Positions 25,269 through 37,503 of a stretch of 64,000 nt of DNA are shown here, in pieces (positions within the stretch are counted from its first letter, which is position 1; the number at the start of each line of letters is the position of its first letter). The stretch covers positions 186,001 through 250,000 of the forward strand of contig JANFAH010000071.1 in the NCBI GenBank assembly GCA_024663395.1, written 5' to 3'. The translations under genes were made by a program, and so were the position numbers. This DNA comes from Pisolithus tinctorius. Lineage: Eukaryota > Basidiomycota > Agaricomycetes > Boletales > Pisolithaceae. The notes under the pieces are model-generated. The model was given only the letters and a program-made list of their open reading frames with translations. It was not told where the DNA came from and searched no databases.

Positions 25269-26853
25269 ATGCTCTCCGTCGACGTCCACTACGACGAGGC
25301 CTGGTGTCCTGTCTGCGACAGACAGATCATCCCAAAGCGATACACCGTCCCAGTCCAACCCCGTCGGTCCACCCGCCTCCTTGTGACTCGCAACCACTGA
25401 CATTCCTTTGCAGCCAAAGACGAGCCACAACGCACCAAGGCTAACAAGGGAAAGGGAGGAGGACTTGCCCATGGCACCGGACACATCAGACCGGCCGTCG
25501 ACTCGAATCCCTCAAAGAACCGCTCCAGATCCCCTCCCTCCCAACAACCTCCCTCAAAATCAGCCCCTCAGCCAAAACTGCGCACAGTCATCGACCAGGG
25601 CCCTATTCCTTTGTATTGCTCCGACGAGTGCAGGTTCAAGGATCTCGCAAGACTCGACGGTGCCTTCTCCATCGATTACAACCCAAATAGCGCCTCCCCA
25701 CCCTTCCCACCAGTGCCACACAACTCTTTCGACCGCTCCGTGCACTGCGAGTCCGAGGACGAGTCCAGCGGCCCCGCATCGGTCTCGCTCGAATCCCGCT
25801 CCTCCTCTTCTGATTCGGGCCCCGTCTCTCCCAGTTTAACTACCCTCTCTGCTATTTACGGCTTCCCCCCCCTGCCCCCCGCGCCACCCATTCTACCCAC
25901 GTCAAACAAGCCCGAATCCTCACCTGAGCCCCAGCATCTCCACGATTACCAAAGTGGCGTAATGATGTCCGCCAAGCGTATCGAAGCCGCCCTTTGTGTG
26001 CCCCAGTCAACTAAACGTCCCTTCTTCAACCAGCCACAGCCACCTCGCAAACCCATCCCAGGTTGGACTGATGGCAGTCAAGATTGGCGTGAATCCGTCT
26101 ACAGTTTCTCACCTCGCCCCTCTTCCATAACCACCCCTGGCTTGGAAGCAAGGCCATCCTTCGCCGCCTCCTCCCATCGCGGCGTCCAATGGTCATCCAG
26201 CAACCCCGACATCTGTAAATCACCTAGTTCCCTACCTCGTTCGAGTCGCTCAGAGGCAGACCAACTCGATGTGAAAGCCATCCTACCCCTCTCCCGCCGC
26301 CCCGATTCACGCACCTCTTTTACACCATCCACCTCGTGTCCGAGCGAATCCGTTCCGCCCCTTTCTCCCACCTCCACGACTTCCAGTCGTCGCCGTCGTG
26401 ACAACCTTCTTGCAAAGGCCGGCGGTCGCTTGCTTGTTCCCAACGTCACAGTCCCTCCTCACAGTTCATCGAGCCAGAGCGTATCCTCGTGCATAAGCAG
26501 TCCCTTTAGCCGATACCCCAGTGAAGTCAGCGAGGACAGCATGCTCAATGAAGAGCGCAGTAGTTCCGGCTCGGCCCCCTCGCAACCATCTGTGTCAGGT
26601 ACGTCGCACAGCATCCGTCGGGTGGAACATCGTGTACTCACCCTGATCTGTGATAGTGCGTTCGTGGTCATATGACAATGTCAGGACCTACCCTGTCATG
26701 ATGCCGCCTCCAAAGAAGGAAAAGCGCATCGTGACCCGTGTTATCGATGGCGAAACTGAGGAGGTCGAAGTCGAGGTCGAAGTTACCCCCCAGGTCAAAC
26801 GTCTCTTCCTTTTCGCAGGAAAGGAGGTCAGTTGCGAGCAACCACAATATTGA
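25269..26853 (+). CDS. Ecl1-family life-span regulatory factor, zinc-binding
   Basis: Three exons (25269-25362, 25414-26598, 26657-26853) join in phase to 491 aa. The N-terminus has a cysteine pair, AWCPVCDRQIIPKRY (residues about 11-25); a second pair comes after a linker in LYCSDECRFKD, near residue 98. This split WCPVC...YCSDEC arrangement is the Ecl1/2/3 (life-span regulatory factor) zinc motif. A long Ser/Pro-rich disordered middle follows, and the C-terminus is conserved-looking: PPPKKEKRIVTRVIDGETEE and VKRLFLFAGKEV. In fission yeast Ecl1 proteins, about 80-90 aa, respond to nutrient limitation and extend chronological life span. The present protein is far longer, as in other basidiomycetes. 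Confidence 0.82.
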
Positions 26854-29800
26854 TCGATGCGACTCGGAGCAAACATATCCTCGATACCCCCGGATTCTCT
26901 CTGCAGTTCGACGACGGTCGGAACGGCAACACGTACCCCTGATTTATTCAGCTGCATCTCGCTCTCGCTTTCTCTTCTACCTCGCATTTACGCACAAACT
27001 CACATCACGATAATTATGCATCTTAACGACCTCGTCGACACTGCCCTAATTGCGTCGCATCGCTATCACATTTATCTCGCTCGCAACTCGCCTCACAAAA
27101 GTGCCATATTGGTGGTGCCGTACGGATTGTACATTATACTTCCTTTTTTTCCCCTTGCTTTTCATTTCGGCTCTGTTCATTGTGTACTACCAACTACTCG
27201 TTTTTACCCTACGAATATTTTAGCACTGTGGAGTAATCGTTCCGTTATACTGGGGCTCATTGGTATCCAGTTCTTGTTCGGTTTGGTTCGGACGCACGTA
27301 CTCGATGACGGGATAGTCTGACGTGTGTTATTACTTCTGGCGGCTTTTTTTTTTCTCCTTCAGAGACTTTGTTTATTGTGACTTTCTTTTCTCTCAGTTA
27401 TATCTGATCAACATCACGCACATCGTTCTGTTGTAGGTAGCATTGTACATTTCTCCGTATTCCCGTTGTGTCCTCAAGGGAAATTCAACATGTCCTTGAA
27501 CACCTAGCGAATTGTGTGACATGACAAGTTAATAATAACCGTCGTCCCTGACCGATGTGTGTCGTCTGCAGTAAGTGGTCGACCGTTGCTCAGATGGGCT
27601 ATTGCCAGTGGTCATTAATCATTCTTCGTAAAGCATTTTAATGTCCATGAAACCATGCCGCAGGTCTGAGTCGAAGGTCCACGCTGTCAGTTGACAGAAA
27701 TTGTACCAGAACGGACGGCAGTCATCTCCGCCCTGACTGAAACGTATTATCCTGCCAGGTAGTGGACATGCTGCCAATACACACGCATTGTTCTCAGCTA
27801 CCGCTGTTTGATTTTGAAACTCCTCAACTTTCCCGCTGATGCAGCTGCTTATCAGCGAACTACCTGCATAAGATCTATCTATTTACATCGATATGCGCCC
27901 GCCTGTATCGGCGAGTGAATTTACCGGTGATGAGTCCCACTAGAACTAGAACTTAACCAGCGCTAGTCCCAACCGGCCAAACACCGACGACGCCGTGGAC
28001 CTGTTTGTCAGGCAGTATGCAGAAGGTAACTTGACTTACCGTACGTACTGGCGTTTCATTATAGGGGTAAACGTTGTGATAGGTCGGTAGGTGCGTGGTT
28101 CTAGGTCAAACCCAAACCCGCACCTCTGATCCAGCCACTGCCGGGGCTTGGCTCCCACTTCGTTCATAGAACCAGCTGGGTAGGACTCGAACTCAGTCGA
28201 TCATATGCCACTTCCGAAAGTCCCCGCCTAGTTCAACCAGTTCTAGGTCCGCGCTGTCTGTATATTGTAGTATGTACGGGCCTCTCCGTGATAGGCAGAC
28301 TCAAAGCTGCGGTGCAGTTGAAATCGCGATAATACCCCGTGCCAATTGTGCAACTTACATACTGTCAACTTGCTGTCAGTGTACGGAAGTTACTACTTAA
28401 CTTGCTATGTATTAGCTAGAAGTTCCTCGAATCTACCGCTGTCTTCCTCGATCCAGATTTGCGCCCCAGCCCCCACCTCCCTCCAGACTCACGACTGAAT
28501 TGCAAATCGTACACTAGCCATGTGCCACGCTCGCCGCCCTGCAGACTCCAGTCCCAGGCGCACCGTTATTAAAAACGCACGGAACTTGCTAACTACTAAG
28601 AAAGACTCGCTTGTGCTTTTTCGATCTAGATTTGCGCCGCCCACCCCACAGCTCACAGTAGAATTCCAAATTGTCTACTGCGTGCCACCCACCACCCAGA
28701 ATTCTAGTGCTTGGCTCCAGACTTCCCAGCTCCGAGATCCTCCATAATACAATCTTGACAGGTTCTACGGCCCATTTCTGGAATCCTACGTCGTATGCTG
28801 GTTCTGAATCTGTATGTGTGTATGTGTGTATTTGTGCAGCAACGGCTCTTGCTTGCCTGCCTTGGTCGAGTCGGTGCTGATTGTGATTAATGTGTTGGTA
28901 CTTGTGGCATATGCAGCATGCAAGCCAACCTTCCCCACTTTGTGCTGGCATCTGGACCCAACTACGTTTAATATATCTCCAGCGCCTCGCAGTTTGTGAC
29001 ACCTTGTTCTTGTCCTTGTCTTGGTTGACCTTTTGGCAGGAGCACAGGACCAGCCCAGAAAAGTCCTAGTACGATATGATACAAATACATGTATGTATGT
29101 ATTGCACTTTGTATAGTGAGTCGTCCAACGCGACTTCGGATCACTCATTGGCCAGGTATAGTCGTCGGATGAGGTCTACTGGGTTGACAGGTGCTCCACC
29201 CGAGTTGCCACGCATGATGACTACAGGATGAGCACAGGCCTCGTAAATGAATCACGAGATGGCATGTGGGGAACAGCGCCGGATCGGAGGCGCTCAGTGC
29301 AAACATAGCAGTCAGCAGATGGACCAATAGCCCTATTTCTGGCCAAGGGACTGTTATTAATGGGCGTAGGCCCAACCAGAATTTTGCGCGCGGTCTCGAT
29401 CGTTTGCTGTATGGTATGCATATGCTGTTTATCTACAGCCGACGGTGACGCGTCATACTTGTTCCATTGTCGGGGTCTTGCCTCCGGAAGCTGCATGGAC
29501 CGACTTAGTAACATACCATTGCGTCTCTAAGATGCCGGAACTTAATCGAGGTATGTGGGCTGGCGTTGCCATGAGCCGGTCGGAACTAGTGATCTCGTCT
29601 GCAAGTGTTATGAACTATGCTTATGCTGTAGTACCTTCTCCAGAGATTCATCGACTCAGATCACTGATGTATGGGACTTGAGGCGTACATGTACTGCTGC
29701 GGCCCGCTGTGAGTAGTGGTTGCCGAGTTGATGAGTACTAGCCCTTTCGTGGCGATGACAGGCGGTGGATGGACAGCTGTCTAGCGTCACGTTGATCGCG

Positions 29801-32800
29801 AAATCGTTGGCAAACGACAGTCGCACACAATACTTACCAGCACATACCGCATCGGAGGTAATAATAATCACCACGTCTTTTTTTTCTTTTTCCGACTGTC
29901 GACCACATGGCACTTGCCATTGCGGAAAGGGACGGGTTCGGGCGTTGCCATCTGTTGACTGTCATTGTCCCAAGATGTCCGAGGGTCAAAAAAACGACCC
30001 GTATGTTGCGATGAGTATGGTGATTCCGGTTACGGATCACTGCACTGCCGCCTCAGGCGGTCTGTGCGGGGGACCCATAAAGGCACACAAATCGATGACC
30101 CTGCTGTGGGACCGATGTTTGCGCCAACATGTATGATGAAATCACGCCACACCGCTTGTCCCGTGCCTCTTCCAGCTCAATCCTGTAGTAGGTGGGTTGA
30201 ACCATTCATACACAAAACACGCCATCCGAACATCGCGAGGAATGCTTCACCATTCATCATGTCTTCCGTGCCCGTTCGCACAGGCCTCGGAGTATCCAAT
30301 AAGCCTTCGGGGCATCCCTTCCGACATGCAAAACCTGCCCCCGTTCTCTGGTTCCGTCCTGCTGTTCCCGGTGCGGGGTAACGTAAAGAACAACTCTGTC
30401 CGATTGCTCTCCGACCAATCGGAGTCCGCGCTACACGAATAAGGGTTGCTTAAGGGGTTATCAAAAATTATGTAATCAGGATAACAGGATAAAGCATAAT
30501 CGCGACTTAAATTTTTAGTTAGCAGCAACCAATCACATTGCACGAGGCCGCCAGCCTGGTGGACTGACAGCAGGCACGCTCCTGTAGCCACTACATACAT
30601 AAGTACTACGGTCGCGTCTCCGAGCGTTTCTCTTAGAGCCTGTCTGTCAATGACTTGACGACTCGCACACTATCGTCGACGTGTGTCATCCCATATCGCA
30701 AGGTTACCTTGATACTGCCAGGTAAAGTGAATGCTTTACTTCTTACGAATGCGGCGCTGTATCAGTGCGGGTAAGCCCATTGAGGGGCCCCCTGAAGGCC
30801 TGAGGCCTGATGGCCGCCAGCAAGTAATGATCAGTACTTGTACGTATGCCCAGCTACTGGCTTTGGTAATGTTGGATCTTCAATCTATGAAACGAGAGTA
30901 AGAGAAGTACTGATTGCATCAGGATCGCGGTCGAATGACGCCAGGTTGGCGTCTCTCAATGACGGTCCATGAGGCTCTGGAGTCCGCAAACTGCGTAAAG
31001 CACACACACGTCTGGTGAACGTTGACGTTGTTACAGCGTAAGTTCGATTGTGTTTTCAAATTCATCTACACGCCCACAAGCTATACATGCAGGGTAAGTT
31101 GTCGTTATCATGCCCCTGCGGGTGTGGGTATTTTGGGCTCGATCCAAGGTAGGATTGGACGTACTTGCGTTGGATGTATCCACCTACCGATCCAGCAACA
31201 TCATCTAGCCTGATACCACCCACTCCACAGCCGTTTATTGGTTAATGACCTCATCGTACCGTAATCAACCTGGGTTAGTTATTTTGACGAGAGCGACCCT
31301 GAAAACGAGGCTTGCGAGTGGTGAAGCTTGAGGGGCCGGTAGTAGTCTAAACAACCAATACTCATGTGCACCCTTCATGCAGGACTTCTGGGTAGAACCC
31401 GCCGTCAGTATGTACCGCGGAATATCATTCCCCTCTTAGAAGGTGAATGCTAAGTGGCTGGGAGTGCTGAGTATTTGCATGACAGGTTGTCGCCAAGGCA
31501 ACCTCGCTCTCTCGTGAGATGACAGTACTGGTCATACTTCGTATCCAGGCAGCCTGCAAGAGTCACTCCAGAGGAGGTATACGATAGTACAATAGTTGGC
31601 CGGACTTTTACGTTGAGTATGTAAGTGCTGAAAGTGACCAAGACATGGTTAGGGGTTCAAGTTTGATTTGTATATGCTAACAAGAAGCTCAGGGTATAAT
31701 TGCTACCTCGACGCGTTCCAGAAGTGGGCGAAAGGAAGGCACCGCATGACAAAGATCAGTCTTGATATACATACATGAGATGGCAAGGTACACGTGCCTA
31801 TGACACGGGAGATATATTGATAAGCTCTGATTCTATTGATGACCTTGTTAGGGCGGTATGCATCAGGTCTGGGACGCTTTGAAACAACAGTATGAGTGGA
31901 GTGTTGACTGGGTACGCCGCTACTTATGATCTCAGGTAACGGGATGAGATCACAGAGGTAAGAGAGCTGGTAAGCGGTACACGTATTACGCTACGGAGAC
32001 TTTGCGCATAAAAATTCAGGCAGAAGTAAGCTACCGTAGAGCGTAAGGAGCTTCGACTTGAGAAGCACACTAGAATCTTGTTTCTTTTTTCTATTCTATA
32101 TATGACTCTGTACGGTGGGCTGACGTAATCGTTGACTATGACTGCAAAAATGCATGTAGGTTGAAGTAGGGGGCTTATAAGCCCCAAAGGATCCCCCCCT
32201 CCCCTCAGACGTCCTTGGATCTCATGCAGTGTGAAGAAGCCATTTCCTCGCAAGAAAGTGTCTCTCAGGTTGCGCTGCCAGCGGCCGAGCTCGAGAGCCA
32301 AAGCTGGAGCCCCGTCAATTGACGCGACTAACGGGAAGATTATGCAGCTCTTGTTAGCGTTAGCCACTCTGCGTGGTCCTTCCAAATCAGAGACGAGTGA
32401 TTTGGTTTCGCAAGATAAACTTTCCGATGAAAAGAAGGTAACTATTGTCTCCGGTGCGCAGTATTTGCTTTAAGTACTGGACTTTCAACGTTAGACTCTG
32501 AGGGATCGTAGATATAGTTTCAGGGATTGTCCTGCTACGTCCTCGGACGTGGAATTCTGCTCTTAATTTTCGGTGTTCCACGGGGAACGTGAGTTACGTG
32601 CGTTCTTTCTATACTCGTCTGCACATCTCATCTTAAGCGGTTAGGAAGCAAGGGTTACTCTTCGATTTTGGCTACGGGACGTGGTGTCCTGGTCTCGTCC
32701 CCTCCGTTACGCAGTTAACCTGCCTGTGCGTCACAAAATGGTGAGTCGGCATTGTCCAGACATGAGATACCTCTGAAATACTTAATGTAGTATGTGGAGG

Positions 32801-33396
32801 CGTTGAATCTCTTCTCATGTGGTTCGGACATCGGATGACGTGACGTTGGCCTCGTTGCATCGCGTAGCTGAGATTATAAAATCACACATAGAATCGACGA
32901 AGGAAGTCTGGTGTCCAATTTTTCTTCACGTTTTCTCCAGAGGGATGACATGTTGCATCAATCGCCCCCTCTGCACATCTTGAACGCCGCGATAGGTGCG
33001 ATAGGCTTCCTATCGATAGGTTGCGCATTGAACAGTTCGTGTCGATGATCATCGTATACAAAAATGTACCACAAGTACTCTCAATCTGCATTGCGCGGTT
33101 AGTCGTTGACACAGGCGATGACGGTATGTTTCCATCGTGCAATGGGTGGATCGATTCGATCATCACACGTGTTTCTCTTCAATCTGGGTGATTGTCCGGG
33201 CATGATAGTAAGTCAACTAACTCTGATAAGTAGCCAGTTTCATCCCTCTCAATCGTGCGCAGATATTGGGAAAGTTGAGGGTAAGACCACATATCCAGAT
33301 TCGGATCAAGATCCGTACTCCGCCGCCACTATATATCATCTTGCCACAATCAACCTATCATCTCTTCTGCGCACTTAGTGTTCATCATCGTGCACA
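26854..33396. other. Gene-poor stretch, about 6.5 kb
   Basis: No gene is supported. The open frame at about 27016-27321 directly follows the Ecl1-family stop and probably lies in its 3' UTR. The stretch includes a decayed direct repeat near 28.4-28.75 kb and a short TG-rich run near 28811-28832. Other frames, such as 29965-30381 (+) and 31924-32385 (-), have no recognised motif or splice partner. Confidence 0.4.
28399..28748. repeat. Diverged tandem repeat, two units of about 175-185 bp
   Basis: AACTTGCT at 28399 recurs at 28583, and TCGATCCAGATTTGCGCC at 28448 recurs as TCGATCTAGATTTGCGCC at 28621. The following segments also match with gaps (GAATTGCAAAT / GAATTCCAAAT, GTGCCACGC / GTGCCACCC). 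The offset drops from 184 to 173 through small indels. The units look like old tandem copies. Confidence 0.7.
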
Positions 33397-34010
33397 ATGG
33401 TGGGCTCCTCCGATCTCTTCACTTGTCATGTGATGATACCTTTATCCAGGGTGTCACCATCGAAAGGATAACACCTGGCGATGGCAAGACCTTTCCAAAG
33501 AAAGGGGGTGTGTGCGGCCCAAAACTCCCTGCAGCTCGTATCGCTTGACGAGATTTCCTCATCCTATAGATAAAGTGAAGATACATTACGTGGGCACTCT
33601 CTTGAACGGCAACGTGTTCGACTCGAGTCGAGATCGGTGCGTAACCGTGTGTACTCGCGTTCTATCAACGCGATGATCGAAGTGTTCGACAGCGGATTGC
33701 CTTTCGAAACAGATATTGGTGTTGGGAAGGTGATCAAAGGGTGGGATGAAGGTGATTTTTTACGGGCGTCGTAGCGGCGAACGAAAGACTGATGAATCGG
33801 CTCTCGAACAAGGCGTCCCTCAACTATCGCTAGGAGAGAAGGCGTTTCTGATCGCTACACCTGATTATGTGGGTGGAGTGCTTTTCAGGAAATAGGCATT
33901 ACGCTCAGCGAGCTCATACTCTTTAGGCATACGGTGCAAGGGGCTTCCCACCCGTCATTCCGCCAAACGCTACGCTCAAGTTTGAAGTTGAGCTACTGAA
34001 GATCAACTAG
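33397..34010 (+). CDS. FPR1: FKBP12, FK506-binding peptidyl-prolyl isomerase
   Basis: Six coding exons: 33397-33399, 33450-33507, 33570-33636, 33693-33751, 33813-33868 and 33927-34010. They join in phase to exactly 108 aa, the standard FKBP12 length. Exon 1 is only the ATG. Motifs: [72 protein letters not shown]. The ligand-pocket residues of human FKBP12 (Tyr26, Asp37, Phe46, Val55-Ile56, Trp59, Tyr82, Phe99) all have counterparts. It is the cytosolic prolyl isomerase whose complex with rapamycin inhibits TOR and with FK506 inhibits calcineurin. Introns are 50-62 nt with canonical ends. It stands alone between gene-poor stretches. Confidence 0.96.
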
Positions 34011-35632
34011 GTCTATCCCATTTTTCGTTAGACGGGTCGCGTCTACTTGTTTGTATGTTGTACGATGGCCATGGATTGTCTTCTAGTAGCAACCCGTGAT
34101 TACCCCCCACTTCGTTCGGCCTTCTACGTCAATTGTATGCTGTCTCATGTCCTCACGAAGACTTGCTTGAAATCCAACGGTTCCTGCGCTGTAATATGGC
34201 TCATGATCGATTCGTGTTCGGTGGGTTCGACTTGCGCAGACGGTACGATCGCTACAAGGCCCACCTGAGGGTCCCATCGCACATATCAGTGCTCAGATGA
34301 TATCGATTATCGCTCGCTGGCATCTGTTTCAATTTGTATATGGCGTCTCCCAAAGCACAGGATGACGATCGACCGCGGCACCGTATTTTTGTCTTCTATG
34401 TTTTGTTTGATTTTATGTATTTCATCGCGTCACTGCTGACCGCATCAAAGCTATCGATCGGGCCATATTCGTTTCAAACTCGCAAAGCCTTTTCATTCCG
34501 AAATGGATATGTTATGATGTGAAGTTCTGCGATCTACAACGTATATAAGGAGAACTTGAGTCATCTACACGCACATTGCACACGAGTCGTTGCAGCCCGA
34601 AATGAGTATTTGGCAGATTTCCGCCACCATGATCATCGGGATTGCACAAACTAAGATGACTCGACATCCTGGCTGGTCTACATCCTTGGGACAATTGCAT
34701 GGGAAATGATGAGGGACGGATACTTGATTCTCGTCTTTCACCATGGTTATCAAAAACCCCGAACTGTAGTTTCACTTACATTCGAAATGCCTGATTCTCC
34801 AATATCTGAGGACGCCTTTCGGGAACCGCTTGCAAGGGTCAAGGATTTCCCTCTATCCATCTGACGTGGTCCCGACGAAGCGGGTATATGATCTATATGT
34901 GCAGTGCCGTAAGTGAATTTTTGTGACCATGGCCGCTTTTGACCGATATTCACACAGATTCACTGGTAACAGCACAATTAATCCTCCAGGCTGGAATCGC
35001 CGAGACGGGGTTAGTGTAAGCTTCGGTATTGTGCTGCAAGTCCATCCACACTTACGAGATACCTTGGCACATAGAACAAGCAGAACGGCCAAGGATTTCG
35101 CCATGTGGAGATGAGAAAGATTTGCAGTTAGAGATACGTAGTCCTGCATACCATCTCGTCCGCAATCTGGAAGTCTTAACATCGATCGTCGCCGACGATA
35201 CCTGCGCGAAAAGTATTGAAGCTCTATTGTATCACCCGAGACGCTTCAGAAGACTTTACATGCCAACTAAGCGGGGAGGCGGCGTTTGCTTCTTGTAAAC
35301 GATTTCGCACATCGACTACAACTATAACACTCACTGTAGTGGGTAAAATTGCAAGAACTCTCACAACCAAACTTATACCAAGTAGTTGTTGAGTGTTATG
35401 AAACGTCGCCCTGAATTTGTAGGTGGACAAGCTCGACTTACGGGAACAGGGAGAATTGGTTCCTTACAGTAGAAATGAAAATCCTTATGAGTCAGTCACG
35501 GTGGGCTATGATTCCAGCAAGTTGACGAACGTTTAATGAACGACCTACCAAACATCGACTGAAACAGAGATGAGCTGTCCGCCGTTGCCTTAATCAATGC
35601 ACCCATGGCGCTGTGAGACAAGAAAACGTGGA
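34011..35632. other. Intergenic, about 1.6 kb
   Basis: Frames on the minus strand at 34512-35430 overlap and contain possible splice signals, but no spliced product with a recognisable motif could be assembled. No gene is supported. Confidence 0.4.
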
Positions 35633-37364
35633 TCAAGCTGTCAGCGATGACATCGGGATTTCTACCATATCCATGTCGTCATCTTCGTCTTCAGTACTCT
35701 CTCTTGATCCAGCACCCTCAGGCACACTCGCGACTGCTGTCCTATCTTTACCCTGCACTACTTCCGGGCCGTGAGAATACTCGTCCTCGCTGACATCAGC
35801 CAATTCTGCCAGCTGAGCAGCTAAAAGGGCGAGCTGGGCTTGTAGCGCTGCTCGTTGTTCGCCAGTGAGTTCCACCTGCGGCCCTGACTCTCCTACTGCA
35901 CGGTCCCTCGATACAGCCTGACTATCAAGGGACTCGGTGGATGATGCTGATGGTCGCTCGGTTGACGTTGTTCCCGGGTTTCCCGCCATGTCTCCTTCAC
36001 TCATGTGAAGCAATTGGCCAAAATTGATCGCTTTAAGGATACTTTGTGCAGCCTCCCAAGCATCGGCCCCTTCCCCCGTGTCTTGGTCCGGGTTGTCGGG
36101 AGGTTGTTTTTGAGTTGAAGGATAAGGTTGACCGGTAGCAGGTATGGGGATAGAGGCCGGTTGGGGTGCACCCTGATAGTAATAGCCATAAGGATAACCT
36201 GGATAACCTGGTGGTTGACCAGGGGGTGGTGGTCGCATCTGCGATCCATGCGCGATAAGAGGCGCATGTGTAAAGGGAGATGCCCCAGATGAAGTTGCCT
36301 GAGATCCGGGCATCACCCCCGGCGTGTGCGTTTGCGGTCGACGAGTTGTACGCCTTGACGTCTACATGTCATCCATTAATACACGAAGTGGACGACTTTG
36401 TGCCCGTGTCCTTACGTTACCTCCTTCCCAGCTTTCATTCAGCCTGTATTTGCCGTTGGAACCCTTTTCCAGTCTACCCCTTTTGTAGGCCTTTTGTAGT
36501 GCTTGACTTGCTGAGGGTCGAAAATTGGTCTGTAGTGGATAATGCATTGCCATCCAACTGAACAAATCTTTCGGTGCACAACCTTCTGGATCTCCACAAT
36601 CGAGCAGGGCCTCGACGATCATTTCCTCGTAACTAGGAAGGTCATCAATGGTGTTGAGGGGTAGTGGTGGCGGGGGCGGGGGCGGTTGTGGCTGCGCCTG
36701 ACGTTGTGCAGGTGAGTGTGGGGAATATGCCAGTGCGGCACTTGGAAAGAGGGACGGCTGTGCAGGTAAATTTTGGGGATACGGTATGTGAGGCGGTGGA
36801 GGGTAAGGAGGGTAGGTGGCATGAGGAGCATAATATGGAGCATGAGGATAAGAAGGGTGGTAGTACGGCTGATGAGGGTAGTGAACGGGCGCCGGTGGCT
36901 GAGTGGCTGCAGGAGATTTCGATGCACTGGGTATAGCAGCGGCATCCAAGGTCGGCGACGAGGGTTGCGAGATACTTGCCTCTGGATGGGGTGTCCTTGC
37001 CTTGGGCGAAGTTTGCTCTGTTGGAGTGGTGGTGTCCAACTCAGTCTGGGCCTGGGACTCCTCCTGAACTTTCTTGGACAGTATGGCTGCAATGGCAGCC
37101 CGAATATCGTATGGCCACACTGAGCTCTTTACAGGGAGCGGCGCGTGGGCTTCGAAGGTCAGACAAATGTCGATGACCTGTGGTGGAGGCAACAGGCCCA
37201 AGTACTGTTTCTTGATCGCATAGATTTCTGATTCTGCGGCAGCAGGACCATAAAAAACCTGGTTACGCGTTAGAATAGCTGAATTGCCTACCAGTCAATG
37301 GTTGATATCTGTTCTGTGTCGGCGGATACACATAAGAGGGAGGTGCGGTCGTCGTCTGCATCAT
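35633..37364 (-). CDS. Linker-histone (H15) winged-helix domain protein
   Basis: Two long frames in the same reading frame are joined across a 54-nt intron (36362-36415, GTAAGG...ATGTAG) that would otherwise read through to a TAG. The product begins near YAIKKQYLGLLPPPQVIDIC, then a Pro/Tyr/His-rich linker, then the domain LPSYEEMIVEALLDCGDPEG, CAPKDLFSWM, ALQKAYKRGRLEKGSNGKYR (36460-36640). This is a histone H1/H5-like winged helix. The second half is disordered and acidic at the end (STEDEDDDMDMVEIPMSS). The domain is flanked by Pro-rich regions rather than the Lys-rich tails of histone H1, so a regulatory DNA-binding role is more likely than bulk H1; that is inference. An N-terminal exon (MMQTTTAPPSYVYPP, 37364-37292) fits but its joint is off by one base at a T6 run. 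Confidence 0.75.
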
Positions 37365-37503
37365 CCGGTGAGCTGCACAGTTTTTCGTTTCAAGGTTTAC
37401 ATTCAGACTGCCAGCCGCAAGGCCGCACCACACGGCCATTCAAATATTCAATACTCAAGCACAGGCAACTAAATCTAAGCTAAACACCAAGATTCTGGGA
37501 ATC

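Noticed and set aside
27016..27321. Plus-strand frame of about 100 codons after the Ecl1-family gene
   Set aside because: Directly downstream of a stop, hydrophobic and T-rich; most likely 3' UTR.
28150..28250. tRNA-like T-loop (TTCGAGT on the minus strand)
   Set aside because: The T stem has mismatches and no anticodon arm of the right size can be folded.
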